Part shown: one piece after another, positions 37,536 to 47,361 of the stretch
Position numbering within the stretch: the stretch's first letter is position 1
Layout: each line of letters begins with the position of its first letter
Assembly (NCBI GenBank): GCA_035628135.1
Contig: DASPKM010000010.1
Location: 1,116,001-1,180,000 of the forward strand
Reading direction: 5' to 3'
DNA: 64,000 nucleotides
DNA from: DASPKM01 sp035628135
GTDB taxonomy: Bacteria > Bacteroidota > Bacteroidia > Chitinophagales > Chitinophagaceae
The notes under the pieces: model-generated
Database searches by the model: none
Told to the model about the DNA's origin: nothing
What the model saw: only the letters and a program-made list of their open reading frames with translations
Translations under genes and position numbers: made by a program

Positions 37536-39800
37536 TTATCTCAACGTAAACCTTGCCTGTTTTACATCCCTGCTATTAGGACCCACAAAAACATGGAACT
37601 CGCCGGGCTCACTCACCCATTTCAACTCACTGTTGTAAAACTTCAGGTCCTCGCCGGTAACGCGGAACACTACTTCTTTGCTTTCCCCCTTCCTAAGAAC
37701 GATCTTTTGAAATGCCTTCAACTCTTTTACAGGACGCGTAATGCTGCCCACCACATCGCGCAGGTATAATTGAACCGTTTCTTCTCCATCATAGTTACCA
37801 GTATTGGTAACGGTGCATCTTACCTCCAGGCTCTCGGTACTGCTGATCTGCGGCTTGCTTACCGTTACATCACCGTATGAGAAAGTGGTATAGCTTAATC
37901 CAAATCCAAATGGATACAGAGGATCATTGGCAACGTCGAGATATTTTGAAGTGTATTTCTGGTTGGGGTCGCGGGGACGGCCGGTCATTTTGTGATTGTA
38001 GTAGATCGGGATTTGTCCCACGTTCCTCGGAAAGCTCATGCTTAACTTCCCCGATGGATTGGCATCGCCGAACAGCAGGTCCACAATGGCGGGACCTCCA
38101 TTGGTACCAGGATACCAGGTCTCCAGTATCGCGTCCATTTCGCGGTCTTCCCACGACAACGTAAGCGGACGGCCATTCATCAATACCAATACAATCGGTT
38201 TGCCAGTTGCGTTCAATGCCTTTAAAAGTTCTTTTTGATTTTCCAGCAATCCGATGTCGCTACGGCTGGCGGCTTCGCCACTCATGCCAAACGGTTCGCC
38301 CACCACTGCTACCACCACGTCTGATTGTTGCGCTACCTGTACTGCTTCGGCTATCAGCTCGGCAGGAGTTTTTGCATCGGGCGTTAATTGTGCGCCGTGC
38401 GGGTTCAGCTGCGCAATCAAATCTTTATCGTCTACCAGGTTACTTCCTTTTGCGTATAAGAATTTACCGGCGCCATATTTTGTCTCGAGCGCTTCCCAAA
38501 CGCTGATGGCTTTATTGCCATCACCCGCGGCGCTCCAGTTCCCGATAAGGTCGCGCTTGATCTTTACCATTGGCCCGATGAATGCAATCTTCCTGCTTTG
38601 GTTTAAAGGCAGCGTTTGATTATCATTCTTGAGCAACACCGAGCTTTTAATAGCAGCTTCCTTACTTAGCGCAAGCTTTTGCGCGTTCATGATCTCGGTG
38701 CGGCTGCGCTCTTCATTTACATAACGGTATGGATCGTCGAACAGGCCCAGTTTGTATTTGGCTTCCAGTATGTGGCGGCAGGCTGCATCAATTCGGGCAA
38801 CAGACACTTGTTTAGATTGCACCAGCGCTGCGCCGTTTTGAATGAACAGTTCTCCCACCATGTCCATGTCTACTCCGGCATTCAGCGCCAGTTCCGCCAC
38901 TTTGCGTCCATTGCCGACACCGTGCGCGATCATTTCATTCACCGCGGTATAATCCGTTACGATCAATCCTTTGAAGCCCCATTGCTTGCGCAGCAGATCG
39001 TTCATCAGCCATTTGTTGCCTGTAGCGGGAATGCCTTCCACTTCATTGAAAGATGTCATTACGGTGGCGGCGCCCGCATCCACCGCGGCCTTGTAAGGAG
39101 GCAGGTATTCGTTGTACATTCTAAGGCGGCTCATGTCTACCGTATTGTAATCGCGGCCGCCTTCGGCCGCGCCGTATAATGCAAAATGTTTTACACAGGC
39201 AAGAATGGTATTGTTGCGGGAAAGGTCGGTGCCCTGGTAACCTCTCACCATGGCTTTTGCAATTTGCGATCCCAGCCAATGGTCTTCGCCGGCGCCTTCG
39301 CTAACGCGGCCCCAACGAGGGTCGCGGGCTATATCTACCATTGGTGAAAATGTCCAGTTCAATCCATCGGCGCTGGCTTCCTCAGCGGCAGCGCGGGCAG
39401 TGCGTTCAATCAGATTAAGGTCCCAACTGGCAGACAATCCCAATGGAATAGGGAAAATGGTGCGGTGCCCGTGAATAACATCGTACCCAAACAGCAACGG
39501 TATCTTCAACCGTGTTTGGGTTACCGCCAACTCCTGCAGCTTGCGCACCGCCACCGGCGTATAAGTATTGAATACGCCGCCCACCAAACCTTTTTTGATC
39601 TTTTCTTCCACGCCCTGGCTAAGTATGGGGCCGGTAACGTCGAAGCCTACTGATGGTAAGTTCAATTGGCCGATCTTTTCTTCCAATGTCATTTGCTTCA
39701 TCAGGTTGGTGATGAAGGCGTTCATTTTTGCGTCGTTGTTTTGTGAGAATAGTTGCAGGGATACCAGCAGGGCTGAGAGCGTTACAATTTTCCTGAGCAT
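37536..39800 (-). CDS. bglX: GH3 beta-glucosidase (BglX-like), exported
   Basis: 754 aa. Signal peptide 1-19 (TLSALLVSLQLFSQ). GH3 N-terminal TIM barrel ~25-370 with substrate-binding KHF (VKHFALYGAAEGGRDYN, residues ~204) and nucleophile D283 in KGLIVTDYTAVNEM. GH3 C-terminal alpha/beta sandwich ~400-620 with the acid/base loop region VGEPFGMSGEAASRSDI. FN3-like domain ~665-745. Releases glucose from the non-reducing end of beta-glucosides in the periplasm. In this context, behind two GH144-like enzymes, it is the likely sophoro-oligosaccharide beta-1,2-glucosidase; GH3 members in Bacteroides beta-1,2-glucan loci have that activity. Last gene of the PUL. Confidence 0.92.
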   Translation of the reverse strand: MLRKIVTLSALLVSLQLFSQNNDAKMNAFITNLMKQMTLEEKIGQLNLPSVGFDVTGPILSQGVEEKIKKGLVGGVFNTYTPVAVRKLQELAVTQTRLKIPLLFGYDVIHGHRTIFPIPLGLSASWDLNLIERTARAAAEEASADGLNWTFSPMVDIARDPRWGRVSEGAGEDHWLGSQIAKAMVRGYQGTDLSRNNTILACVKHFALYGAAEGGRDYNTVDMSRLRMYNEYLPPYKAAVDAGAATVMTSFNEVEGIPATGNKWLMNDLLRKQWGFKGLIVTDYTAVNEMIAHGVGNGRKVAELALNAGVDMDMVGELFIQNGAALVQSKQVSVARIDAACRHILEAKYKLGLFDDPYRYVNEERSRTEIMNAQKLALSKEAAIKSSVLLKNDNQTLPLNQSRKIAFIGPMVKIKRDLIGNWSAAGDGNKAISVWEALETKYGAGKFLYAKGSNLVDDKDLIAQLNPHGAQLTPDAKTPAELIAEAVQVAQQSDVVVAVVGEPFGMSGEAASRSDIGLLENQKELLKALNATGKPIVLVLMNGRPLTLSWEDREMDAILETWYPGTNGGPAIVDLLFGDANPSGKLSMSFPRNVGQIPIYYNHKMTGRPRDPNQKYTSKYLDVANDPLYPFGFGLSYTTFSYGDVTVSKPQISSTESLEVRCTVTNTGNYDGEETVQLYLRDVVGSITRPVKELKAFQKIVLRKGESKEVVFRVTGEDLKFYNSELKWVSEPGEFHVFVGPNSRDVKQARFTLR

Positions 39801-39866
39801 ATTATTTCGTTTTTTACGAGATGAATGTACCCAGCAAGCAGTGCTGCAAGATACGGGATAAATATA

Positions 39867-41621
39867 TTATTCAACCTTCACGATCTGCGTGCGTTTGGAA
39901 ACGCCGTTTTCATTTATGGCTTCGATGGTAAAATAATAAGGCAGGCTTTTATCCATCGCCTTAAAATAATATTCATTGCTGCCGTGCACCATAATGCAGT
40001 TATACAGTTTATCGGACGCAATGCCGGTGTAGATATTGTAGGCATAAGCATTGTCGACAGGCCCCCATTTTATCCAGGCGCTTCGTTTGTCCTTCTCCGT
40101 TCGAAGCACGATGAAATTTTTAACAGTATCGGGAACGCTGCCATTGCCTTTGCCGAAAACGCGGAAGCCGCTCAATGCAAATTTGCCCGTAGGCATGTGA
40201 ATGTTTTCCAGTTTCAGGTATCGTGTGCGAACGGGCTGCGGCAATTCAATATAATCGTGGGGCACGTCAGTACGGTTGTTGCTCTTATCGACCAACACAT
40301 TCCAGGTGTTGCCGTTGGTGGAGTGCATAATCCTGTATTGATGGTATACGCCTTTCGATTTGCCAAGGAACTCCGCGTCCTGGTCGCCATAATTTATTTG
40401 TATGGCGTGCACGGTGCTCACCTCGCCGAGATCGGATTGCAACCATTCTGCCCTGTTACCGGTTTTTGCGCTCCAGTATGTTTTGATGTTTTCATCTACT
40501 GCATGATTGGCCGCATACCCGCCCAGCGTGGAAGAAACAGCAACAGGTTTATTGTAGTTGAGCAGCATCCAACCGGTAAACCGGCTTGCAAGATGGTCGG
40601 CCTTGCCCGTAGGAAGATAATGAGGATAATCGCCAAACACGGTATTGGTGTACAGCACGCCATCCTTATCAAATCCCGTAGGCCAGAACCCGATGCGCCG
40701 CTCGAAATTATTTTTTACTGATATGGCAATGGTAGACACGTGCCACCAGTTGTTCCACTTATCCTGAAAGGTATTGCCATGACCAGCGCCGCGTGCATAT
40801 CCGCCGGGTTTATAGGAAAATGGATTGTGCGGCTGATTGGTAAATGGCCCCAGCGGGTGATCGCCAACCACCACGCCATCGGCATAACCGCTGAACTCCG
40901 TGCCGGGCGCGCCATACTGCAGGTAATACTTACCGTTATATTTGGTCATCCACGCGCCTTCCATGAAAGGATCGAGGAAAGTATTGTCGAGGTATTCGCC
41001 AAAGCGCTGCCATCCATATTGCTCGTGGTTCAGGCGCACCAGCTCTTTTCTTTCGCCGATTGGCTTAAAAGTTTTACGGTCTATTTCTATTCCATATATC
41101 GGGTAAACATTGCTGCTGCCCCAATACAGGTACAGTCTGCCGTCATCGTCAGCAAAAAAAGCGGGGTCCCATGCGCCCACCTCGAATGGTTCTACTGCTT
41201 CTTTCCATTGGTTGCCCTTGGGATTGGTGCTCATCCACAGCGGGAAGTTTTTTTCGTGCGTTGAGCCAAACACCAGCATCGTATCTCCTAATACAAATAC
41301 CGCGGGCGCGCACAATTCATCGTACACCTTGTGATGCGGCTTCAGGAAATAGCGTTGAACGAAATTCCATTTAACAAGGTCGCTGCTCCACCAATAGCCC
41401 CATTGGTTGGTAGAGAATAAATAATAATCGCCCTTGTACATGACAATAACCGGGTCCGCTGTGGAGCGGTGCCTGCCCCATTCGCTGAAGTTGGGGATGG
41501 GCGTGTACCCGTAATCGATGTTCATCGGGTTGCAATACGTGCGTTGCTGTGCAAGGCCTGCAAGCGAAACGATGCAGGAGAAGAGTATTATTATCGATTT
41601 TTTCATGAATGAGTTCATCAT
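39867..41621 (-). CDS. GH43-family glycosidase with discoidin (F5/8C) and FN3 domains
   Basis: 584 aa from the ATG at 41621, whose ATGA overlaps the stop of the GH144-like gene (translational coupling); a start nine codons in is also possible. Signal peptide with IIILFSCIVSLAGLAQ. Five-bladed GH43 propeller ~30-340 with the three acidic residues of the family: Asp in RSTADPVIV, Asp in GAWDPAFF and Glu in FMEGAWM, plus GAGHGNTF. Discoidin-like carbohydrate-binding domain ~350-480 (NHAVDENIKTYWSAKTGN; YLKLENIHMPTGKFALSGFRVFG in pieces), FN3 ~490-580. GH43 enzymes act on arabinose-, xylose- or galactose-containing glycans, so this member does not obviously fit a beta-1,2-glucan locus. Confidence 0.88.
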   Translation of the reverse strand: MMNSFMKKSIIILFSCIVSLAGLAQQRTYCNPMNIDYGYTPIPNFSEWGRHRSTADPVIVMYKGDYYLFSTNQWGYWWSSDLVKWNFVQRYFLKPHHKVYDELCAPAVFVLGDTMLVFGSTHEKNFPLWMSTNPKGNQWKEAVEPFEVGAWDPAFFADDDGRLYLYWGSSNVYPIYGIEIDRKTFKPIGERKELVRLNHEQYGWQRFGEYLDNTFLDPFMEGAWMTKYNGKYYLQYGAPGTEFSGYADGVVVGDHPLGPFTNQPHNPFSYKPGGYARGAGHGNTFQDKWNNWWHVSTIAISVKNNFERRIGFWPTGFDKDGVLYTNTVFGDYPHYLPTGKADHLASRFTGWMLLNYNKPVAVSSTLGGYAANHAVDENIKTYWSAKTGNRAEWLQSDLGEVSTVHAIQINYGDQDAEFLGKSKGVYHQYRIMHSTNGNTWNVLVDKSNNRTDVPHDYIELPQPVRTRYLKLENIHMPTGKFALSGFRVFGKGNGSVPDTVKNFIVLRTEKDKRSAWIKWGPVDNAYAYNIYTGIASDKLYNCIMVHGSNEYYFKAMDKSLPYYFTIEAINENGVSKRTQIVKVE

Positions 41622-42997
41622 TTTAACCAAGGGCTTTGAAAGCCCAGTTTTTTCAATCCGTTTTGTATTTCAGTAGCGCTCATGAACAATTTCCATAACA
41701 AGCCACTGCGGTAGTTTTCTATCATAACGATGATGGGCCCCTGGTCTATGGCCAGGTGCGAGTTTGCATACCAGCCCGCTGTTTCGTTGAATGCATCTAC
41801 AAAACCGTATTTGCTCCATATCTTATCGCCGAGGTCATAATAAAAATGGCGGAGCGCCTGCATGGAATATTCGGGTGTGTAAGGGAAAGATGAAAGGGCC
41901 GCGGTAGGGGAAATCACTCCCAGGTCTTCTTCCGGCGAGTGCGCCCCATAGCCGCGATGGTTGTCGCTGGCGGTGAGGCCCCAGCAATCAGCGCCATAAC
42001 CTTTATAGTTTTTTGGATTGCGTATGCAATGCTCGCGGTTGATGAGCGTGTGGTTCAGGTTCTGTATCCAGTAATCGGCGTACCGGTCCTTCAATCCTTT
42101 GGGGTCGATGCCTAAAAAAGAATAGTGCGCAAAAAATAACGGTCCCCCATAGTCGAAGCCTAAAGGCAGTTTAATGCCGTAATATTCACGCTGGTTTTTA
42201 AAATGGCTGCTGTTGGCCCATCCGCGGTGATATACATCTGCATTAATAGAATAGCGGGGCGAGGAGGCAGCCAGCACATAAGTGATCAGGCATTCATTCC
42301 ATCCGCGTATTTCGTGGTTCATGCTCCATCCGTTGTTGGGGCTCCAGTGCCAGAATAAAACGCTAAGGCCGTCACGCGTGTGCCAGTTCCATTCAACGTC
42401 GTTCCACATCCAGGTGATGCGGTTGCGCAATTGGTTTTCGCGGGGGTCGTTACGGTTGAAGTATTGGCGTGCGGTGAGCAGTCCCTGCATGAGGTAAGAA
42501 GTTTCTACAATGTCGGCGCCATCGTCTTTGGAGCTGAAGGGAATAGTTTTTCCTGTTTCTCCATGCAACCAATGCGGAAATACGCCGTGGTATTTATCCG
42601 CCTTGGCTAAAAATTTCACCATTTTCAACAAATGTCCTACCGCGGTGTCCCTGCCGATCCATCCTCGCTCCACCGCCACTACAATGGCCATGATGCCGAA
42701 GCCGGTGCCGCCGGTTGTGGTAGTTTCGTGGCCATAGTCGTAGGCTATGTTGCTGCGCTCCCGTGCCAGGCCTGATGTGGGATGCGCAAAATCCCAAAAA
42801 TAGCGGAAGGTTTGTTTTTGCACTAAATCTAACAGCTGGTCGTCGGTAAGGTTTTTCTGAATGATGAGAGAACTATCGGTATAATTTTTAGTTGTATTCG
42901 ACTTTTTTGTATTTGTTTTTTGCGCGGATGCCGGCAAGGCAATTACGAGCAATGCGATGGCGATAAACCGGTATGCGATCGGGATCTTCCTGTTCAT
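41618..42997 (-). CDS. GH144-like 'glucoamylase family' endo-glucanase, copy 1
   Basis: 459 aa. Signal peptide 1-25 (FIAIALLVIALPASAQ). A single (alpha/alpha)6-barrel catalytic domain, residues ~50-455, with the family phrases TFRYFWDFAHPTSGLARERS, TGGTGFGIMAIVVAVERGW, HWSPNNGWSMNHEIRGWNE, PLFFAHYSFLGIDPKG and CWGLTASDNHRGYGAHSPEED. These place it in the GH144/GH162/GH189 group, whose characterised Chitinophaga members are endo-beta-1,2-glucanases. A periplasmic or surface enzyme without lipobox. Paralogue of the 552-aa gene upstream; coupled to the GH43 gene downstream through ATGA. Confidence 0.85.
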   Translation of the reverse strand: MNRKIPIAYRFIAIALLVIALPASAQKTNTKKSNTTKNYTDSSLIIQKNLTDDQLLDLVQKQTFRYFWDFAHPTSGLARERSNIAYDYGHETTTTGGTGFGIMAIVVAVERGWIGRDTAVGHLLKMVKFLAKADKYHGVFPHWLHGETGKTIPFSSKDDGADIVETSYLMQGLLTARQYFNRNDPRENQLRNRITWMWNDVEWNWHTRDGLSVLFWHWSPNNGWSMNHEIRGWNECLITYVLAASSPRYSINADVYHRGWANSSHFKNQREYYGIKLPLGFDYGGPLFFAHYSFLGIDPKGLKDRYADYWIQNLNHTLINREHCIRNPKNYKGYGADCWGLTASDNHRGYGAHSPEEDLGVISPTAALSSFPYTPEYSMQALRHFYYDLGDKIWSKYGFVDAFNETAGWYANSHLAIDQGPIIVMIENYRSGLLWKLFMSATEIQNGLKKLGFQSPWLK

Positions 42998-43075
42998 ATC
43001 GGGATTGATTTAGCTATTTTTTAAGCAAAGATTTTTAATAGGATTGGATGATTGCACAGATGCCAAGGCGTTCAA

Positions 43076-44734
43076 TTACAGGTGCGGACTTTGAAAACCC
43101 AGCTTTCTCATACCAGCCTTTACTTCCGGGCAACTCATGAACAGGTTCCACAACAGTCCACTGCGATGGTTTTCTATCATGATTATTATTGGACCCTGGT
43201 CAATGGCCAGGAAGGAATCCGCAAACCATGCGTGATGCAATGAGAATGCATCTATAAAACCATAATCTCTCCATATCTTATCTCCCAGCACGTAATAAAA
43301 GAATTTCAGCGCCTTCATGGATTCAACAGGCGTATAAGGAAAGGAAGACAGGGCCGCGGTAGGAGATATAACACCGTTGTCGTTGGCAGGATCGTGCACC
43401 TTGTAGCCATTGATATCATCGCTGGATGTTAGCCCCCAGCACGAATCGCTATAGCCATAATAATTCCGCACATTGGCCACGCAATAACTATAATTGATGA
43501 GCGTGTGGTTCCTGTTCTGTTGCCAATAGTCCGCATGCACATCCGTAAGGCCATTGGGATTGATGCCCAGGAACGAATAATGCGCAAAGAATAAAGGTCC
43601 TCCGTATGCCGGGCCTAACGGTAATTGATAACCGTAGTAGGTTTGACCGTTCTTGAAATTAGCACTGCCCGCCCATCCCTGGTCATACACTTCTTTGGGA
43701 ATGGTATAAGTAGTGGAAGACGCCGCCAGTGCATAAGTGATCAGGCATTCGTTCCACCCGCGAATGGGAAGGTTCATATCCCAATTATAATTAGGGCTCC
43801 AATGCCAGTACAATACATTCTCATTATTCTTCCTGAACCAGCTCCATTCCACTTCATTCCACAATGTATTGATGTCGGCGCGCAGTGCGGTTTCCGCTGC
43901 GTCCGCGCCATTGAAATATTGCCTGGCGGTAAGCAAGCCTTGCATAAGGTATGAGGTCTCTACAAGGTCTGCGCCATTGTCTTTGGTGCTAAAGGGTATT
44001 ACTTCGCCGCTGACCCCATTGAGCCAATGAGGAAATGCCCCGTGAAAGCGCTGCGCTTTTGTTTTAAGAAAGTTCACGATCTTCTGCATGCGTGCAAGGC
44101 CTTCTGCCCGTGTGATGAATTGGCGGTGAATGCCGGTAACGATGGCCATGATGCCAAAGCCCGATCCTCCCGATGTAACCAGGTCGCCCGAAGTATTTCT
44201 TTCTCTTGCAAGGCCCGATGTGGGATGCGCAAAATCCCAGAAGTATTTAAAATGCTGCCGCTGTACCAGTGTCAGCAGCTCGTCATCTGTCACCGGCGGA
44301 AATTTGCGCGACGAATCGAGCCGGGTAAGTAAGTTAATGGTAGTGGTGGTGCCCAGCTTTCTTTTTTGTTTCGATTGTATATCGGGAAATATCCTGACAG
44401 TGTAGCGGGTGAGGTATTTTAAAGGAGCGGCGGTTTGTATCACAACGGTGCTGTCATTCTTTTCATAGCTCACAGTAAACGATACGGCGGCGCCAGTGCT
44501 TTCGTTGATAAGGATATTGGGCGATACGGAAGGCGCATCGGCCTGGGCGGAGAAAGATAGTTTTATAACAGGTTGAATAGGTACGTTCACGTAATCGCTG
44601 CCGCTAACGGTGCCGGGTACCTGCATTTGAGCCAGGTTAAACGGCCCTGCAGGCGGTTCCGGTGCAGGCGAATCCTTCTTCTTGCAGCCGGCCCATATCG
44701 CCGCGCATATTACTAACCCCCACCATTTGCTCAT
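43076..44734 (-). CDS. GH144-like endo-glucanase lipoprotein with N-terminal Ig-like domain, copy 2
   Basis: 552 aa. Lipobox: LVICAAIWAGC, with Cys16 lipidated, followed by KKKD; probably surface-exposed by the Bacteroidota lipoprotein route. Residues ~35-130 are an Ig-like (Big_5-type) domain (VIKLSFSAQADAPSVSPNILI, YLTRYTVRIFPDIQS), then the same GH144-like catalytic domain as copy 1 (~145-550): HFKYFWDFAHPTSGLARERN, GGSGFGIMAIVTGIHR, HWSPNYNWDMNLPIRGWNE, SCWGLTSSDDINGYKVHDP. A natural division of labour is surface cleavage of the polymer by this lipoprotein and periplasmic trimming by copy 1 (inference). Confidence 0.85.
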   Translation of the reverse strand: MSKWWGLVICAAIWAGCKKKDSPAPEPPAGPFNLAQMQVPGTVSGSDYVNVPIQPVIKLSFSAQADAPSVSPNILINESTGAAVSFTVSYEKNDSTVVIQTAAPLKYLTRYTVRIFPDIQSKQKRKLGTTTTINLLTRLDSSRKFPPVTDDELLTLVQRQHFKYFWDFAHPTSGLARERNTSGDLVTSGGSGFGIMAIVTGIHRQFITRAEGLARMQKIVNFLKTKAQRFHGAFPHWLNGVSGEVIPFSTKDNGADLVETSYLMQGLLTARQYFNGADAAETALRADINTLWNEVEWSWFRKNNENVLYWHWSPNYNWDMNLPIRGWNECLITYALAASSTTYTIPKEVYDQGWAGSANFKNGQTYYGYQLPLGPAYGGPLFFAHYSFLGINPNGLTDVHADYWQQNRNHTLINYSYCVANVRNYYGYSDSCWGLTSSDDINGYKVHDPANDNGVISPTAALSSFPYTPVESMKALKFFYYVLGDKIWRDYGFIDAFSLHHAWFADSFLAIDQGPIIIMIENHRSGLLWNLFMSCPEVKAGMRKLGFQSPHL

Positions 44735-44824
44735 GATCGTCGTTGTTAAATTAGCTGATTGCCGGGGAGAGCTGTCAAACGCTCCATCGGCAACCAGCTA
44801 ATTATTAATTCAACCAATATGCTT

Positions 44825-45748
44825 TTATCGTCCTTGTTTTTCTAATTGGAACAGTGCATTTATCTCCTGGTCCGTCAGAGCTTTCTTATAAAACCTTAGT
44901 TCATCCAGTTTCCCGGTATATGGCAGCATCCAGGGCTCGGGGTTATTGTATGGCGCTCCCAATTGATTTTGGAATCCGCCAATGACAAAGCGTGCCGGGC
45001 TCTTGAATGACAGTGGCCCAAGCGGAACACCTGCCGATGCAAACCTGTCTTCATCGTTCCTCGGCACGGTGGGATCGTTAAATGGCAGCTTGGTCCCATT
45101 TACATACATGGCGAACTTAGAAGTGGCTTCGTTGTAGGTAAATGCAATGTGCCTCCATCCGCCATACATATCGGCCATGAAATTTTCCCTGATCTTTCCG
45201 GTGGTCTCCAGCCAATGTTCAACATTGGATACGCCGGCCACATTTTTTTCGAAATGCACTTTCACCAGCATTTTGTCGTTGGGCCCTGCGCCTTCTATCA
45301 GCATAAAGAAATTACCCCAGAATGATCCATCGGCTTTTGTTACGGTAAACACTCCCTGTGCTCCACCCTGGTGCCTGTTGGTATTGATCCACATGCTTAC
45401 CGTAAAGCTGGTAAGGGTTCCTATCGGGCCTGAGTTGGCGTACGCGATAAAGGCGTTGGCAGCGCCCTGGTAGGCCTGGCCTTTTTTGCCGGCAGTAAAT
45501 CCGCCACCACCGCTGATGGTGCCACCGGTTACGCCACCTTTGGCATCGGCAACAGAACCATCAAAAGGAAAGTAAGCCACCAGGTCCGCGGGAGCTACCT
45601 CACTGGAATTGGTGTAAGCTCCAATGGGCGGGGGATCGCCTTCGGTAAAATCATCGTCCAGCTCAGCCTTTGTGCACGCCGTCATCAACATCACCGCGCA
45701 AAGCAGGGCCGGGAGGGCGGTCAATGCGTTTCTGTATTTTGTTTTCAT
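44825..45748 (-). CDS. LamG-domain lipoprotein, likely surface glycan-binding protein
   Basis: 307 aa. Lipobox LLCAVMLMTAC (Cys25), followed by an acidic stretch (ELDDDFTEGDPP) typical of surface-exported lipoproteins. Residues ~58-300 form a concanavalin/LamG jelly roll: LVAYFPFDGSVADAKG, TVSMWINTNRHQGGAQGVF, GGWRHIAFTYNEATSKFAMYVNG, GKLDELRFYKKALTDQEI. No catalytic residues. Position directly after SusD is where glycan-binding proteins of PULs sit, so a role in capturing the substrate is likely (inference from context). Confidence 0.8.
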   Translation of the reverse strand: MKTKYRNALTALPALLCAVMLMTACTKAELDDDFTEGDPPPIGAYTNSSEVAPADLVAYFPFDGSVADAKGGVTGGTISGGGGFTAGKKGQAYQGAANAFIAYANSGPIGTLTSFTVSMWINTNRHQGGAQGVFTVTKADGSFWGNFFMLIEGAGPNDKMLVKVHFEKNVAGVSNVEHWLETTGKIRENFMADMYGGWRHIAFTYNEATSKFAMYVNGTKLPFNDPTVPRNDEDRFASAGVPLGPLSFKSPARFVIGGFQNQLGAPYNNPEPWMLPYTGKLDELRFYKKALTDQEINALFQLEKQGR

Positions 45749-45775
45749 ACTGTTTTGTGTTTATAATGATGTGTA

Positions 45776-47338
45776 TTAATAACCGGGGTTTTGGGTAAGC
45801 CTTCCAGCACTCAGGTCACGCTGAGCCTGCGGAATGGGGAACACTTCGTGTTTACCAGTTTGAAATCCTTTACCCGCTAACACAGTGGCAGCCTGACCGG
45901 TGCGCACCAGGTCAAAGAAACGGTCTTGCTCCATAGCTAATTCTACTCTTCTTTCTTTCCAGATGTTGGCCAATGTGCCGGTAGTAGGACCGAGGTTTGC
46001 CCTTGCCCTTACCAGGTTCAGCTTGGCAGTGGCTTCTCCTGTGTTGTTCAATCTTGCCGCAGCTTCGGCGTAAATCAACAACACTTCGGCATAGCGTAAT
46101 ATTCTTATGTTCTTCGGTTTAAAATCCTTATCGAGGTATCCGTTGCAACTCGGTGTTTCCTTAAATGGACTGTGATAAGCCTTATAGCTGTAACGCGGAT
46201 TTTCAACTGAGTCCTGGGTAGGTATCCTGAACCCATCCCACAACACTGTCCCGGGATTGGGCCCGCCGCCTACAGTGGGGTTAATGAAGATGATGGTTGC
46301 GCCGCGGCGGATATCGCCCGGTTCGTATGCATTGGCAAGGTCGGCGCTGGGTGAATTTAATCCAAAGCCAAGGTCGCCATCATACGGTTTACCATCAACA
46401 TTGTTCCTCCACGCGCCTTTTGAACGTGGCCCCTGACCGTTGCTGAACAGCGGGCTTACCGCATCGCAATTGTCAATGCCGCGGTGCGGACCTGTCTGCA
46501 CTTCGAAGATGGATTCACTGTTGTTTGCACCTACTTCACGGAACATGGTGGTATAATCGCCCAATGAATATTTTCCTGATTCTATCACGGCTTTCGACAG
46601 GTCGAATGCTTTTTGCCAGTCCTGGCGATATAGATAAACTTTTGCAAGCATTCCTTGCGCCGCGCCTTTGGTGATGCGTCCTACTACCGCGCCGGCCTCA
46701 CCCTTTGCAGGAAGGTTGTCTACACCGTATTGCAGGTCTTCGATGATCACCGCATAAATTTCATCGCGGGTGGCGCGTGTGTTCACTGCATCGCTGTTGG
46801 CCTCAGAAGGGGGAATGATCGAAATAATTTTCGGAACGCCTCCGAATGCACGAACCAGGTTGAAATAATAGAAGCCGCGCAGAAAACGCACTTCGCCCAA
46901 CAGGCGTTTGCGCGTAGTTTCGTCGAATGTACTGCGGTTCAATACATCGATGGCTTTGTTTGCGCGAACGATGGCCTCATAGTGGCCAAGCCATACGTTG
47001 TTAAAAATAAAATTGTTGGCGTTGAACGTGAAGTTGTCAATTTCGGCGGCAGGGCCAAAGTCTGCGGGAAAGCTTCCTTTGTCTGCATCGTCAGAAGCAA
47101 CGTCGTTCATAATCACCCACAGAAATCCAACGGTATTGTTGCCGAAGCTTCCAAAATACAGCGTATTGTATACGCCGCCCACCAGTTTTTCCGCTGCTCC
47201 GGGGTCGATCAACGCCTGCTCTTCCGTGAGTTGCCCCTGTGGCGGTACGTCCAGGAAGCTTCTCTTACAGCTACTGCCTGCGGTAATGCAAACAGCGGTT
47301 GCGAGCATTATTTTGAAGAATTGTTTTTTCCTGATCAT
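45776..47338 (-). CDS. SusD/RagB-family outer-membrane glycan-binding lipoprotein
   Basis: 520 aa. Lipobox AVCITAGSSC (Cys24), then KRSFLDVPPQGQLTEEQAL, the standard SusD opening. TPR-like helices ~85-330 (RFLRGFYYFNLVRAFGGVPKI) and the conserved C-terminal block ILRYAEVLLIYAEAAARLNN, IWKERRVELAMEQDRFFDLVRTG, KHEVFPIPQAQRDLS. Forms the lid of the SusC transporter and binds oligosaccharides at the cell surface. Starts 23 bp after the SusC stop. Confidence 0.95.
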   Translation of the reverse strand: MIRKKQFFKIMLATAVCITAGSSCKRSFLDVPPQGQLTEEQALIDPGAAEKLVGGVYNTLYFGSFGNNTVGFLWVIMNDVASDDADKGSFPADFGPAAEIDNFTFNANNFIFNNVWLGHYEAIVRANKAIDVLNRSTFDETTRKRLLGEVRFLRGFYYFNLVRAFGGVPKIISIIPPSEANSDAVNTRATRDEIYAVIIEDLQYGVDNLPAKGEAGAVVGRITKGAAQGMLAKVYLYRQDWQKAFDLSKAVIESGKYSLGDYTTMFREVGANNSESIFEVQTGPHRGIDNCDAVSPLFSNGQGPRSKGAWRNNVDGKPYDGDLGFGLNSPSADLANAYEPGDIRRGATIIFINPTVGGGPNPGTVLWDGFRIPTQDSVENPRYSYKAYHSPFKETPSCNGYLDKDFKPKNIRILRYAEVLLIYAEAAARLNNTGEATAKLNLVRARANLGPTTGTLANIWKERRVELAMEQDRFFDLVRTGQAATVLAGKGFQTGKHEVFPIPQAQRDLSAGRLTQNPGY

Positions 47339-47361
47339 ATAAATGAGTTTGTCATGGTTAA

